A stretch of 20,078 bases of DNA from a virus, in the IMG/VR virus record IMGVR_UViG_3300044491_000761, positions 1 to 20,078 of that record; one strand, written 5' to 3'. Position 1 is the stretch's first letter. The number at the start of each line of letters is the position of its first letter. Positions 7,696 to 13,335 of the stretch are shown piece by piece. The notes under the pieces were generated by a model, which ran no database searches, was not told the origin of the DNA, and saw nothing but the letters and a program-made list of their open reading frames with translations. The translations under genes and the position numbers were made by a program.

Positions 7696-8253
7696 ATGGT
7701 AGGAAATCCTTACGACAATCAACCTAGTAACAGAAATTTCCTGTCCCCTACTGGGTTTAAATTTACAGTCAACAGATCACCAAAGGTTGCATTCCTTGGC
7801 AACACTGCCAACATACCATCATTGACTCTTGGTAGTGCAATTCAACCAACTTATCTGAAGGACATCGATGTTCCTGGTGATAAGATTCAATTTGAAGATT
7901 TTACTCTTCAATTCTTGGTTGATGAAAACCTTGAGAACTACATGGAAATCCAAAATTGGATTAGAGGGCTTGGATTCCCTGATAGTCTGCAAGAAATCTA
8001 CGATTGGCAGCAGAAGTCAATAACATTCCAAGAAACTGCAAAGGGAATGGACTTGTTCTCAGATGGAACACTTCAGGTTCAAACCAGCAACTTTGTTCCT
8101 AATTTTCAAGTGAAGTTCAAAGATTTGTGGCCTTACTCCTTGTCATCTCTGCCATTTGATGCTACTAATACAGATGTAGAGTACTTTACAGCAGAGGTAT
8201 TATTCAAGTATACTATCTACGAGATAACTGACTTAAGTGGCAATCCTTTATGA
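7696..8253 (+). CDS. 3: Tail-tube-fold protein, probable gp3 (tail completion / sheath stabiliser)
   Basis: This 185-residue protein is laid out like gp19 of this same phage: FKFTVNRSPKVAF for the first strand, then NIPSLTLGSA, VPGDKIQFEDFTLQFLVDE, YMEIQNWIRGLG, and near the end LWPYSLSSLPFDAT with a strand EVLFKYTIYEI. The gp19 counterparts are LFEVNI, QLPSSN, VAGDRTFDEWTVSIINDE, FENWMNG, IFPTNISPIDLSYES and FQVQYWIAG. I therefore infer a tail-tube-like fold. In cyanophages the gene following gp23 is usually called gp3, the protein that caps the tail tube and stabilises the sheath, and I adopt that name by context. Another tube-related protein is possible. It overlaps the uvsY start by four bases (ATGA). 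Confidence 0.7.
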   Translation: MVGNPYDNQPSNRNFLSPTGFKFTVNRSPKVAFLGNTANIPSLTLGSAIQPTYLKDIDVPGDKIQFEDFTLQFLVDENLENYMEIQNWIRGLGFPDSLQEIYDWQQKSITFQETAKGMDLFSDGTLQVQTSNFVPNFQVKFKDLWPYSLSSLPFDATNTDVEYFTAEVLFKYTIYEITDLSGNPL

Positions 8254-8684
8254 TTGATCTTGATAAACTTCAAGAGATGTGGGAGAAAGATTCAAAAATT
8301 GATAGAGACAATCTACATGATGAATCACTGAGTATCCCCTCTCTACATGCAAAATACTTTGAACTTTATAATACACTTTTCCTTTTAAGAAAAAAAGCAG
8401 AGCAACAAAGAAAAAATATAAGACACGAAAGATATGAGTACTTCAGTGGTAAAGCAGATCCTGAAGTATATGTTGAAGCTCCGTTTCCCAAAAAAATCAG
8501 AGATAAAGATACTATGCAAAAATATCTTGATGCAGACGAAAAACTTTCTACAGTATGTTTAAAGATTGATTACTATGATACTATGCTTGTCTATATTGAG
8601 AGCATACTGAAGCAGATAACTAATAGAACCTATCAAATCAAAAATGCAATAGAATTCATGAGGTTTAATTCAGGACTAGGATAA
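8250..8684 (+). CDS. uvsY: Recombination mediator UvsY
   Basis: This 144-residue protein (T4: 137) is the mediator that loads UvsX recombinase onto ssDNA covered by gp32. It is predicted to be mostly helical. It aligns with T4 UvsY in its N-terminal LDKLQEMWEKDSKID, in the helix RKKAEQQRKNIRHERYEYFSGKADP around 45-69 (T4 has a similar basic helix then YYSGRGD), and in the final helix with NAIEFMRFNSG. The start overlaps the gp3-like stop and its stop overlaps the next start by one base, so translation is probably coupled along gp3-uvsY-8684 ORF. Confidence 0.92.
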   Translation: MIDLDKLQEMWEKDSKIDRDNLHDESLSIPSLHAKYFELYNTLFLLRKKAEQQRKNIRHERYEYFSGKADPEVYVEAPFPKKIRDKDTMQKYLDADEKLSTVCLKIDYYDTMLVYIESILKQITNRTYQIKNAIEFMRFNSGLG

Positions 8685-8866
8685 TGGATGAAGAAGGATA
8701 TTACCATCTAGAATTACCCATAGAAGGAATTCGTCTTATTCACTCAGGTTTATCTCAAGCTGTAGAAAAATGGCCTGGTGGAGATCCATATGAACAAGAG
8801 GGTTTAATTGCTATGAGGGATAATTTTTATAGAATTATCCTAGAACATCAGTTTGACAATATGTAA
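8684..8866 (+). CDS. Small protein between uvsY and uvsW (unrecognised)
   Basis: This 60-residue acidic protein begins at the last base of the uvsY stop codon. It reads as a short strand start (YYHLELPIEG), a helix (IRLIHSGLSQAVEKW), a Gly/Pro turn with acidic residues (PGGDPYEQE) and a second helix (LIAMRDNFYRIILEHQF), i.e. a plausible helix-turn-helix hairpin. No Cys cluster, signal or membrane segment. Tight coupling to uvsY suggests a real, co-expressed product, perhaps linked to recombination, but I do not recognise the family. Confidence 0.75.
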   Translation: MDEEGYYHLELPIEGIRLIHSGLSQAVEKWPGGDPYEQEGLIAMRDNFYRIILEHQFDNM

Positions 8867-8872
8867 TAAATA
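8865..8872 (+). promoter_or_regulatory. Late-promoter box AATAAATA before uvsW
   Basis: AATAAATA overlaps the stop of the 60-residue ORF and ends 21 bases before the uvsW start. T4 uvsW is itself a late gene, so a late box here fits known biology. Confidence 0.6.
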
Positions 8873-8893
8873 TTATCAGATGAATGAATCATC

Positions 8894-10381
8894 GTGATTG
8901 ATACGACTACCAGCAGATCTGCTGACATTGTTATTTCTAAATCAAACGAAGTATTTTTAAAAATTAATACGGAACCTCATATAGAATACGAACTTAGAGA
9001 TCACTTTAAGTTCGAGGTTCCCAATGCAAAATTTATGCCACAGTATCGTGGTAGAAATTGGAACGGAGAGATTCATCTCTTTGATATGCGTTCCAAACAA
9101 ATCTACGTCGGACTGTTAGATAAGATTATTAGTTTCTGCAATCAATACGGTTACACGTATCAGTTTGAAGATAACAAATATTATGGAACACCATATGAGG
9201 AAAATGAGCACATCTCTTATGAGGGTGTTAAAGACTACATGCACTCCATTTGTTCACATACTCCTAGGAAGTACCAAGTTGAGGGAGTATACGGAGCTCT
9301 AAAGCATAATAGAAAGCTATTGATAAGCCCCACTGCTTCTGGCAAATCATTGATGATTTATTCTCTTGTGAGATATTATGTATCCCTAGGAGAAAAAATT
9401 CTTTTAGTTGTTCCAACGACATCTCTTGTAGAGCAGATGTACAAGGATTTTCTTGATTATGGTTGGGATGCTGATTCATATTGTCACCGTATCTATTCTG
9501 GTAGGGAAAAAAGTAATGAAGCCCCAGTGACAATTACGACCTGGCAATCTGTATATAAACTAGAGAGATCTTTCTTTGAAGAGTATGGTGTCATTATAGG
9601 TGATGAAGCACATTTATTCAAGTCTAAGTCATTGATTAACATCATGACTAAACTTCATCATGCCAAGTATAGGTTTGGGTTTACGGGAACTTTAGACGGC
9701 ACACAGACGCATAAGTGGGTGTTAGAGGGGTTGTTTGGCCCGTCCTATAAAGTGACACGAACAGAAGAATTGATGAGACAGGGACATCTATCACAACTTG
9801 ATATTCAATGTCTTGTACTTAAACATCCTCCACAAAAGTTTGATGCATATGAAGATGAGATTCAATATCTAATCTCTCATGAGCAGAGAAATAAGTTTAT
9901 TAAAAACCTTGCATTAGATTTAAAAGGTAACACTCTTGTTTTATATGCAAGGGTTGAATCTCATGGCGCTATACTTTATGAAGGGATAAATAATAACAAA
10001 GCAGATAATAGAAAAACTTTCTTCGTCCATGGTGGAGTTAATGCTGAAGAGAGAGAATCAGTTAGAGAGATAACTGAAAGAGAATCTAACGCTATTATTG
10101 TTGCCTCTTATGGAACTTTTAGTACAGGTATCAATATTAAAAATCTGCATAATGTTATCTTTGCCTCTCCAAGTAAGTCCAGAGTCCGTAATCTTCAAAG
10201 TATTGGACGAGTTCTTAGAAAAGGAAAAGATAAAGTAAAAGCAACGTTGTACGATATTTCAGACGATTGTACAATTAATTCAAGAAGGAACTACACTCTT
10301 AATCATTTTATTGAAAGAATTAAAACTTATAATGAAGAGAAGTTTAATTATGACATAATAACTATTAACATAAAGGTATGA
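8894..10381 (+). CDS. uvsW: UvsW-type SF2 helicase
   Basis: This 495-residue protein (T4 UvsW: 503) is an SF2 RNA-DNA and DNA helicase that unwinds R-loops and remodels branched recombination intermediates, helping the switch to recombination-dependent replication. After an N-terminal domain (~1-110) comes the Q-motif-like PRKYQVEGV, Walker A SPTASGKS at 145-152, motif Ia VVPTTSLVEQM, DEAH at 237-240, GFTGTLDG (motif III), and in the second RecA domain ASYGTFSTGINIKNLHNVIFASPSKSRVRNLQSIGRVLRKG (motifs V and VI, described rather than quoted in full for alignment). The start is a GTG: an in-frame TGA at 8885-8887 lies only two codons upstream and no ATG lies between. The stop overlaps the next gene by ATGA. 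Confidence 0.95.
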   Translation: MIDTTTSRSADIVISKSNEVFLKINTEPHIEYELRDHFKFEVPNAKFMPQYRGRNWNGEIHLFDMRSKQIYVGLLDKIISFCNQYGYTYQFEDNKYYGTPYEENEHISYEGVKDYMHSICSHTPRKYQVEGVYGALKHNRKLLISPTASGKSLMIYSLVRYYVSLGEKILLVVPTTSLVEQMYKDFLDYGWDADSYCHRIYSGREKSNEAPVTITTWQSVYKLERSFFEEYGVIIGDEAHLFKSKSLINIMTKLHHAKYRFGFTGTLDGTQTHKWVLEGLFGPSYKVTRTEELMRQGHLSQLDIQCLVLKHPPQKFDAYEDEIQYLISHEQRNKFIKNLALDLKGNTLVLYARVESHGAILYEGINNNKADNRKTFFVHGGVNAEERESVREITERESNAIIVASYGTFSTGINIKNLHNVIFASPSKSRVRNLQSIGRVLRKGKDKVKATLYDISDDCTINSRRNYTLNHFIERIKTYNEEKFNYDIITINIKV

Positions 10382-10770
10382 TGGAAGATGATTTTTACGC
10401 AACAGTTAAATTAAAAACAGGAGAAGAAGTATTTGCCAAAGTATCTGCTTCTGAAGAAGAAGACAGAACAATGTTAGTTATTTCACATCCTATTATAGTA
10501 AATGAAATAAAAGGAAAATCTGGGACGATTGGTTACAAGGTAGAACCTTGGTTGAAAACCACTACAGAAGATATGTTTATTATTAATATGAACGATGTTC
10601 TTACTTTATCCGAATCAAGTGATATTGAAATGATAATGATGTATCAGAGTTTTGTAAGAAGTCATGATATTGTTACACCAAATCAACATAAATTGAGTCC
10701 GAAAATGGGTTACTTAGGTAATGTGAATGATACTAAAGAAATTCTAGAGAAGCTTTATAAAAGCAGCTAA
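10378..10770 (+). CDS. Small beta-rich protein, possibly Sm/LSm-like
   Basis: This 130-residue protein is coupled to uvsW by an ATGA overlap; a second ATG directly follows the first. The N-terminal ~80 residues read as a small beta barrel: DFYATVKLKTGEEVFAKV (bent strand pair with a TGE turn, as in the Sm1 motif), TMLVISHPIIVNEI, GYKVEPWL, then MFIINMNDVLTLSE (resembling an Sm2 strand pair). The order and spacing resemble LSm/Hfq-like proteins, which bind RNA. The C-terminal ~45 residues are a helical or extended tail. This is fold-level pattern reading only; the family name is an inference and I know of no demonstrated function. The 87-base gap after it holds a host-type promoter for gp55. 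Confidence 0.8.
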   Translation: MMEDDFYATVKLKTGEEVFAKVSASEEEDRTMLVISHPIIVNEIKGKSGTIGYKVEPWLKTTTEDMFIINMNDVLTLSESSDIEMIMMYQSFVRSHDIVTPNQHKLSPKMGYLGNVNDTKEILEKLYKSS

Positions 10771-10819
10771 GTGATATCCATCAAAGGCGACAAACCTAGT
10801 CTACACATGATTTAAGAAC

Positions 10820-10848
10820 TTGTCAAGTAATGAGTTCAGTGGTATACT
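10820..10848 (+). promoter_or_regulatory. Host-type (sigma70) promoter for gp55
   Basis: TTGTCA (10820-10825), a 17-base spacer and TATACT (10843-10848) give 5/6 and 5/6 matches to the sigma70 boxes. Transcription would start near 10855, about 19 bases before the gp55 ATG at 10874. A host-type promoter is what a gene encoding the late sigma factor needs, since it must be made before late transcription. Confidence 0.7.
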
Positions 10849-10873
10849 TTATACATAATGATGAGTAAAGATT

Positions 10874-11413
10874 ATGATTCCACCAGCAACTATGGTAAAA
10901 AGAAAAAGATCTGAACATTATGTGAATAATAAAGAGTTTCTTGCTGCTCTGGTGAAATATCGTGAAGATGTGGAGATTGCTTTTATAAAGAAGAACGGTA
11001 GAGAGCCCACTAAGGCAGACAGAGCGACTAGGTGGGATACAAAACCTACTATCCCTCGTTATGTTGGGGAGTGTTTTCTAAAGATTGCTAATCATCTCTC
11101 ATTTAAACCCAACTTCGTTAACTATATGTTTAAGGAGGATATGATTTCTGACGGTATTGAAAATTGCGTTCAATATATTCACAATTTTAATCCTGAGAAG
11201 TCTCAGAATCCTTTTGCTTACTTTACTCAAATCATCCACTATGCTTTTCTTCGTCGTATTCAACGTGAGAAGCGTCAACTAGAAATTAAAAATAAGATTC
11301 TTGAGAAGTCTGGTTTTTCGGAAGTCTTTGATGATAGTAATACCCTTGACTCAAACAATTTTTCCGAATATAATAGCATTAAAGACGCAGTACATTCCAA
11401 GCTTCGTAACTAG
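10874..11413 (+). CDS. 55: Late sigma factor gp55
   Basis: This 179-residue protein (T4 gp55: 185) is a minimal sigma factor that directs host RNA polymerase to late NATAAATA promoters. It matches T4 gp55 at the N-terminus (HYVNNKEFLAALVKYR at 15-30) and in the sigma region-2-like core (MISDGIENCVQYIHNFNPEK, then NPFAYFTQIIHYAFLRRIQREKR, about 90-134). The start is uncertain. The listed ATG gives the odd opening MIPPATMVKRKR; an in-frame ATG at 10892 is possible. In the +2 frame an ATG at 10858/10861 gives MSKDYDSTSNYGKKKK, a more gp55-like opening that runs into a stop at 10912 and would join SEHYVNNKEF if one A were removed. The C-terminus lacks an evident SLDFL-like clamp-binding motif known in T4. 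Confidence 0.92.
   Translation: MIPPATMVKRKRSEHYVNNKEFLAALVKYREDVEIAFIKKNGREPTKADRATRWDTKPTIPRYVGECFLKIANHLSFKPNFVNYMFKEDMISDGIENCVQYIHNFNPEKSQNPFAYFTQIIHYAFLRRIQREKRQLEIKNKILEKSGFSEVFDDSNTLDSNNFSEYNSIKDAVHSKLRN
11346..11374 (+). promoter_or_regulatory. Host-type promoter inside the 3' end of gp55
   Basis: TTGACT (11346-11351), 17-base spacer, TATAAT (11369-11374): 5/6 and 6/6 matches. Predicted start near 11381 gives an RNA carrying the whole inverted repeat 11435-11500 in front of the HNH gene. Lies inside coding sequence, so chance cannot be excluded. Confidence 0.5.
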
Positions 11414-11448
11414 TAATTAAGCGGCAGCAATGGGGTCGGGGGATTTTA

Positions 11449-11477
11449 TTGCATAAGTCCGCATAATATGATATAAT
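11449..11477 (+). promoter_or_regulatory. Extended -10 promoter inside the HNH leader loop
   Basis: A perfect TATAAT (11472-11477) preceded by TGA (extended -10 element) sits 17 bases after a weak -35, TTGCAT (11449-11454, 3/6). Start near 11484 would give an RNA lacking the 5' arm of the inverted repeat. Confidence 0.5.
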
Positions 11478-11479
11478 AA

Positions 11480-11487
11480 TATAAATA
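11480..11487 (+). promoter_or_regulatory. Late-promoter box TATAAATA before the HNH endonuclease
   Basis: An exact TATAAATA ends 23 bases before the HNH ATG and lies inside the loop of the inverted repeat. By T4 geometry transcription would start at about 11492-11494, within the C-run of the 3' arm, leaving a short unstructured leader. A start in C is less favourable than the usual purine. Confidence 0.65.
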
Positions 11488-11510
11488 GTTTTCCCCCGAC
11501 TATAAGAATA

Positions 11511-12026
11511 ATGACTCGCTGTAACCAGAATAGATTACAAGCCATAGAAGAAGGTAAGAAAACTTACACTAGTCCTACGCCGTGTAAGCACTGTGGAAGC
11601 TGCGAGAAATATGTTAGTAGTTATGGGTGTTATCCGTGTAATTATAAAAGAGGAGTTAAACGACTTCTTGAGGGTTGTTGTGATGGGTATATGACTAAGG
11701 AGAAGTGGGATGCTAATAGAGAAAGAAGACGAGAGGACCTTAGAGAAATTAATAAAAGGTATAGTCAAACAGAAGGTGGTAAATTAAGGAATAATGTAAG
11801 AGCCGCAAAGAGAAGAGCAGCAAAGAGATTCCAGACTCCAACTCTTACACCGGACGAAAAGGAGGCAATCTTGACTATTTACGAAAAGTGTGCTATAATG
11901 ACTTCTACAACTGGGGTGCTCTATGAGGTCGATCACATTACTCCCATATGTAAAGGAGGACTCCATCATCCAGACAATTTACAGATTTTAACTATGAAAG
12001 AAAATAGACGGAAGGGTGGTAAATGA
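11511..12026 (+). CDS. Free-standing HNH homing endonuclease
   Basis: This 171-residue protein has a C-terminal HNH nuclease motif: YEVDHITPICKGG (catalytic His in VDHI at about 140), then HHPDNLQILTMKENRRKGG (Asn of the NLQ segment and the final N-R-R-K-G helix). Upstream are a Cys-rich probable zinc element (CKHCGSC at about 25-31, then CYPCNY and CC) and a long basic helical region with many Arg and Lys (RRAAKRF). Such proteins nick or cut DNA at sites absent from element-bearing genomes and spread by gene conversion. It separates gp55 from gp47, neighbours in T4's transcription order, and ends with an ATGA overlap on gp47, whose ribosome site (GGGTGG region) it supplies. Weak TAAGAA is the only candidate ribosome site. 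Codon use is rich in AGA and AGG, unlike the capsid genes. Confidence 0.88.
   Translation: MTRCNQNRLQAIEEGKKTYTSPTPCKHCGSCEKYVSSYGCYPCNYKRGVKRLLEGCCDGYMTKEKWDANRERRREDLREINKRYSQTEGGKLRNNVRAAKRRAAKRFQTPTLTPDEKEAILTIYEKCAIMTSTTGVLYEVDHITPICKGGLHHPDNLQILTMKENRRKGGK
11871..11899 (+). promoter_or_regulatory. Host-type promoter inside the HNH gene, facing gp47
   Basis: TTGACT (11871-11876, 5/6), 17-base spacer, TATAAT (11894-11899, 6/6), with TGC just before the -10 (extended -10). Predicted start near 11906, about 117 bases before the gp47 ATG. It could supply gp47-DUF3110-gp46 transcription independently of the HNH leader. Confidence 0.55.
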
Positions 12027-13063
12027 AAGTCGTCATTATTAGCGACCAGCATTTCGGGGCCAGAAAGAACTCTAAGTTATTTCACGATTACTTTCTAAAG
12101 TTCTATAATGATATTTTCTTCCCATACTTGGAAGAGTATGGTATTACTACGATTGTAGATATGGGTGATACTTTTGATAGTCGTAAAGGTATTGACTTCT
12201 CTGCACTAGCATGGGCAAAGAATAATTACTACGATAGACTAAGGGACATGGGCATTCGTGTTCATACTATTGTTGGCAATCATACTGCATACTATAAAAA
12301 TACTAATGATGTAAATGCTGTAGATCTTCTTCTTCGTGAGTATGATAATGTTACGGTTTATTCAGAAGCAACCGAAGTTAAGATAGATGATAGTAATATA
12401 CTTTTTATTCCCTGGATCAATCAAGATAATGAGGAAAAGACTTTCAAGATTATTCAAAATTCAAATAGCAAGTGTGCGATGGGGCACCTTGAACTCTCAG
12501 GATTTAGAGCTCATAGAGGCATCATCATGGATCATGGCCATGCAAGTGAGTTATATTCAAAGTTTGAGAAAGTCTTCTCCGGTCACTATCACACTCGATC
12601 GGATGATGGACGAATCTATTACTTGGGCAATCCCTATGAAATGTTTTGGAACGATGTAAATGATACTCGTGGATTTCATATCTTTGACACAGAAACTCTG
12701 GAACATACTCCAGTAAATAATCCTTATAGAATTTTTTATAATATCTATTATGAAGATACTCCTCACCAAACTTTTGATACTCGCGAGTATGAAGGTAAGA
12801 TTGTCAAAGTCATTGTAAGAACAAAATCAAATAGCAAAAAGTTTGAGAAATTTATTGATAAGTTGTATGAGTCTAATGTATCAGAATTAAAAATTGTAGA
12901 AAATTTTGTTATAGAGGAAGCAGAAGATTTTGAAGCATTTGAATCGGAAGATACTCTTTCTATTCTAAACCGATACATTCATGAGGCTGAAATAAATCTT
13001 GACAAATCTGTAGTTCAAAGAATTATGCAAGATGTATATCAGGAAGCATGTGAGTTAGTCTAA
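12023..13063 (+). CDS. 47: Recombination endonuclease subunit gp47 (Mre11/SbcD type)
   Basis: This 346-residue metallophosphoesterase (T4 gp47: 339) is the nuclease partner of gp46; together they resect DNA ends for recombination-dependent replication and degrade host DNA. The two-metal motifs are in order: SDQH at 7-10, DMGDTFDSR at 46-54, GNH at 85-87, MGHLELSGF near 153, and GHYH near 187. The C-terminal third (~240-346) is a charged, helix-rich region like the Mre11 capping and Rad50-binding parts. The ATG overlaps the HNH stop codon (ATGA), and the stop overlaps the next gene's ATG, so gp47 sits in a translationally coupled run to gp46. A host-type promoter at 11871-11899 may drive it. 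Confidence 0.95.
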   Translation: MKVVIISDQHFGARKNSKLFHDYFLKFYNDIFFPYLEEYGITTIVDMGDTFDSRKGIDFSALAWAKNNYYDRLRDMGIRVHTIVGNHTAYYKNTNDVNAVDLLLREYDNVTVYSEATEVKIDDSNILFIPWINQDNEEKTFKIIQNSNSKCAMGHLELSGFRAHRGIIMDHGHASELYSKFEKVFSGHYHTRSDDGRIYYLGNPYEMFWNDVNDTRGFHIFDTETLEHTPVNNPYRIFYNIYYEDTPHQTFDTREYEGKIVKVIVRTKSNSKKFEKFIDKLYESNVSELKIVENFVIEEAEDFEAFESEDTLSILNRYIHEAEINLDKSVVQRIMQDVYQEACELV

Positions 13064-13335
13064 TGTATATTCTAACTGTGCTAGGTAAAGAATCTCAAGG
13101 AGCATATTCTGTAGAAAATGAAGATGGTGAAAAAGTGCTTTACCTCTTTGAAGAAGAGGATGATGCTACAAGATATGCTATGATGCTAGAGGAGGATGAT
13201 TCTCCCGAGATGCACATTATAGAAATAGAAGATGATTTGATGATTAAATCTTGCGAAATTCATAATTATCGATACTGTGTAATTTCTGCGAATGATATTG
13301 TAATCCCGCCCAAAACAGAACATGATTTTATTTGA
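13063..13335 (+). CDS. DUF3110-family small protein between gp47 and gp46
   Basis: This 90-residue acidic protein matches the pattern of DUF3110, a family common in cyanobacteria: a first strand and GAYSVENEDGEKVLYLFEEEDDA, RYAMMLEEDDSPE, an Ile/Asp-Glu segment (IIEIEDDLMIKSCEI, where the family has an FC-like position) and a C-terminal IVIPP. The hallmark is the acidic DDATRYAMMLEEDD block. The function of the family is unknown. Start and stop overlap gp47 (1 base) and gp46 (14 bases), so it is part of the recombination operon. T4 has small unrelated ORFs at this place (46.1, 46.2). A cyanobacterial origin is an inference from the family's distribution as I know it. Confidence 0.8.
   Translation: MYILTVLGKESQGAYSVENEDGEKVLYLFEEEDDATRYAMMLEEDDSPEMHIIEIEDDLMIKSCEIHNYRYCVISANDIVIPPKTEHDFI

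Larger units (their letters stand above)
11435..11500 (+). promoter_or_regulatory. Inverted repeat in the HNH endonuclease leader
   Basis: GTCGGGGGA at 11435-11443 is the exact reverse complement of TCCCCCGAC at 11492-11500, giving a 9-bp GC-rich stem with a 48-base AT-rich loop in any RNA that begins upstream of it. The 3' arm ends ten bases before the HNH ATG, so the stem would cover the ribosome landing zone. The loop contains an extended -10 promoter and an exact late box. There is no T-run after the stem, so it is not a standard terminator. Confidence 0.75.

Noticed and set aside
8853-8876. TTGACA before uvsW as a -35
   Set aside because: The only -10-like sequence (TATTAT at 8871) is 12 bases away, too close; nothing suitable lies at 16-18 bases. 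The late box is the better reading.
9985-9993. GATAAATA-like stretch inside uvsW (a similar one lies in gp46 near 14230)
   Set aside because: Inside coding sequence with no gene start nearby; expected by chance in AT-rich DNA, unlike the boxes placed 10-30 bases before start codons.
11435-11500. The HNH-leader inverted repeat as a terminator for gp55
   Set aside because: A 48-base loop and no T-run after the stem on either strand; two promoters inside the loop suggest a regulatory leader instead.
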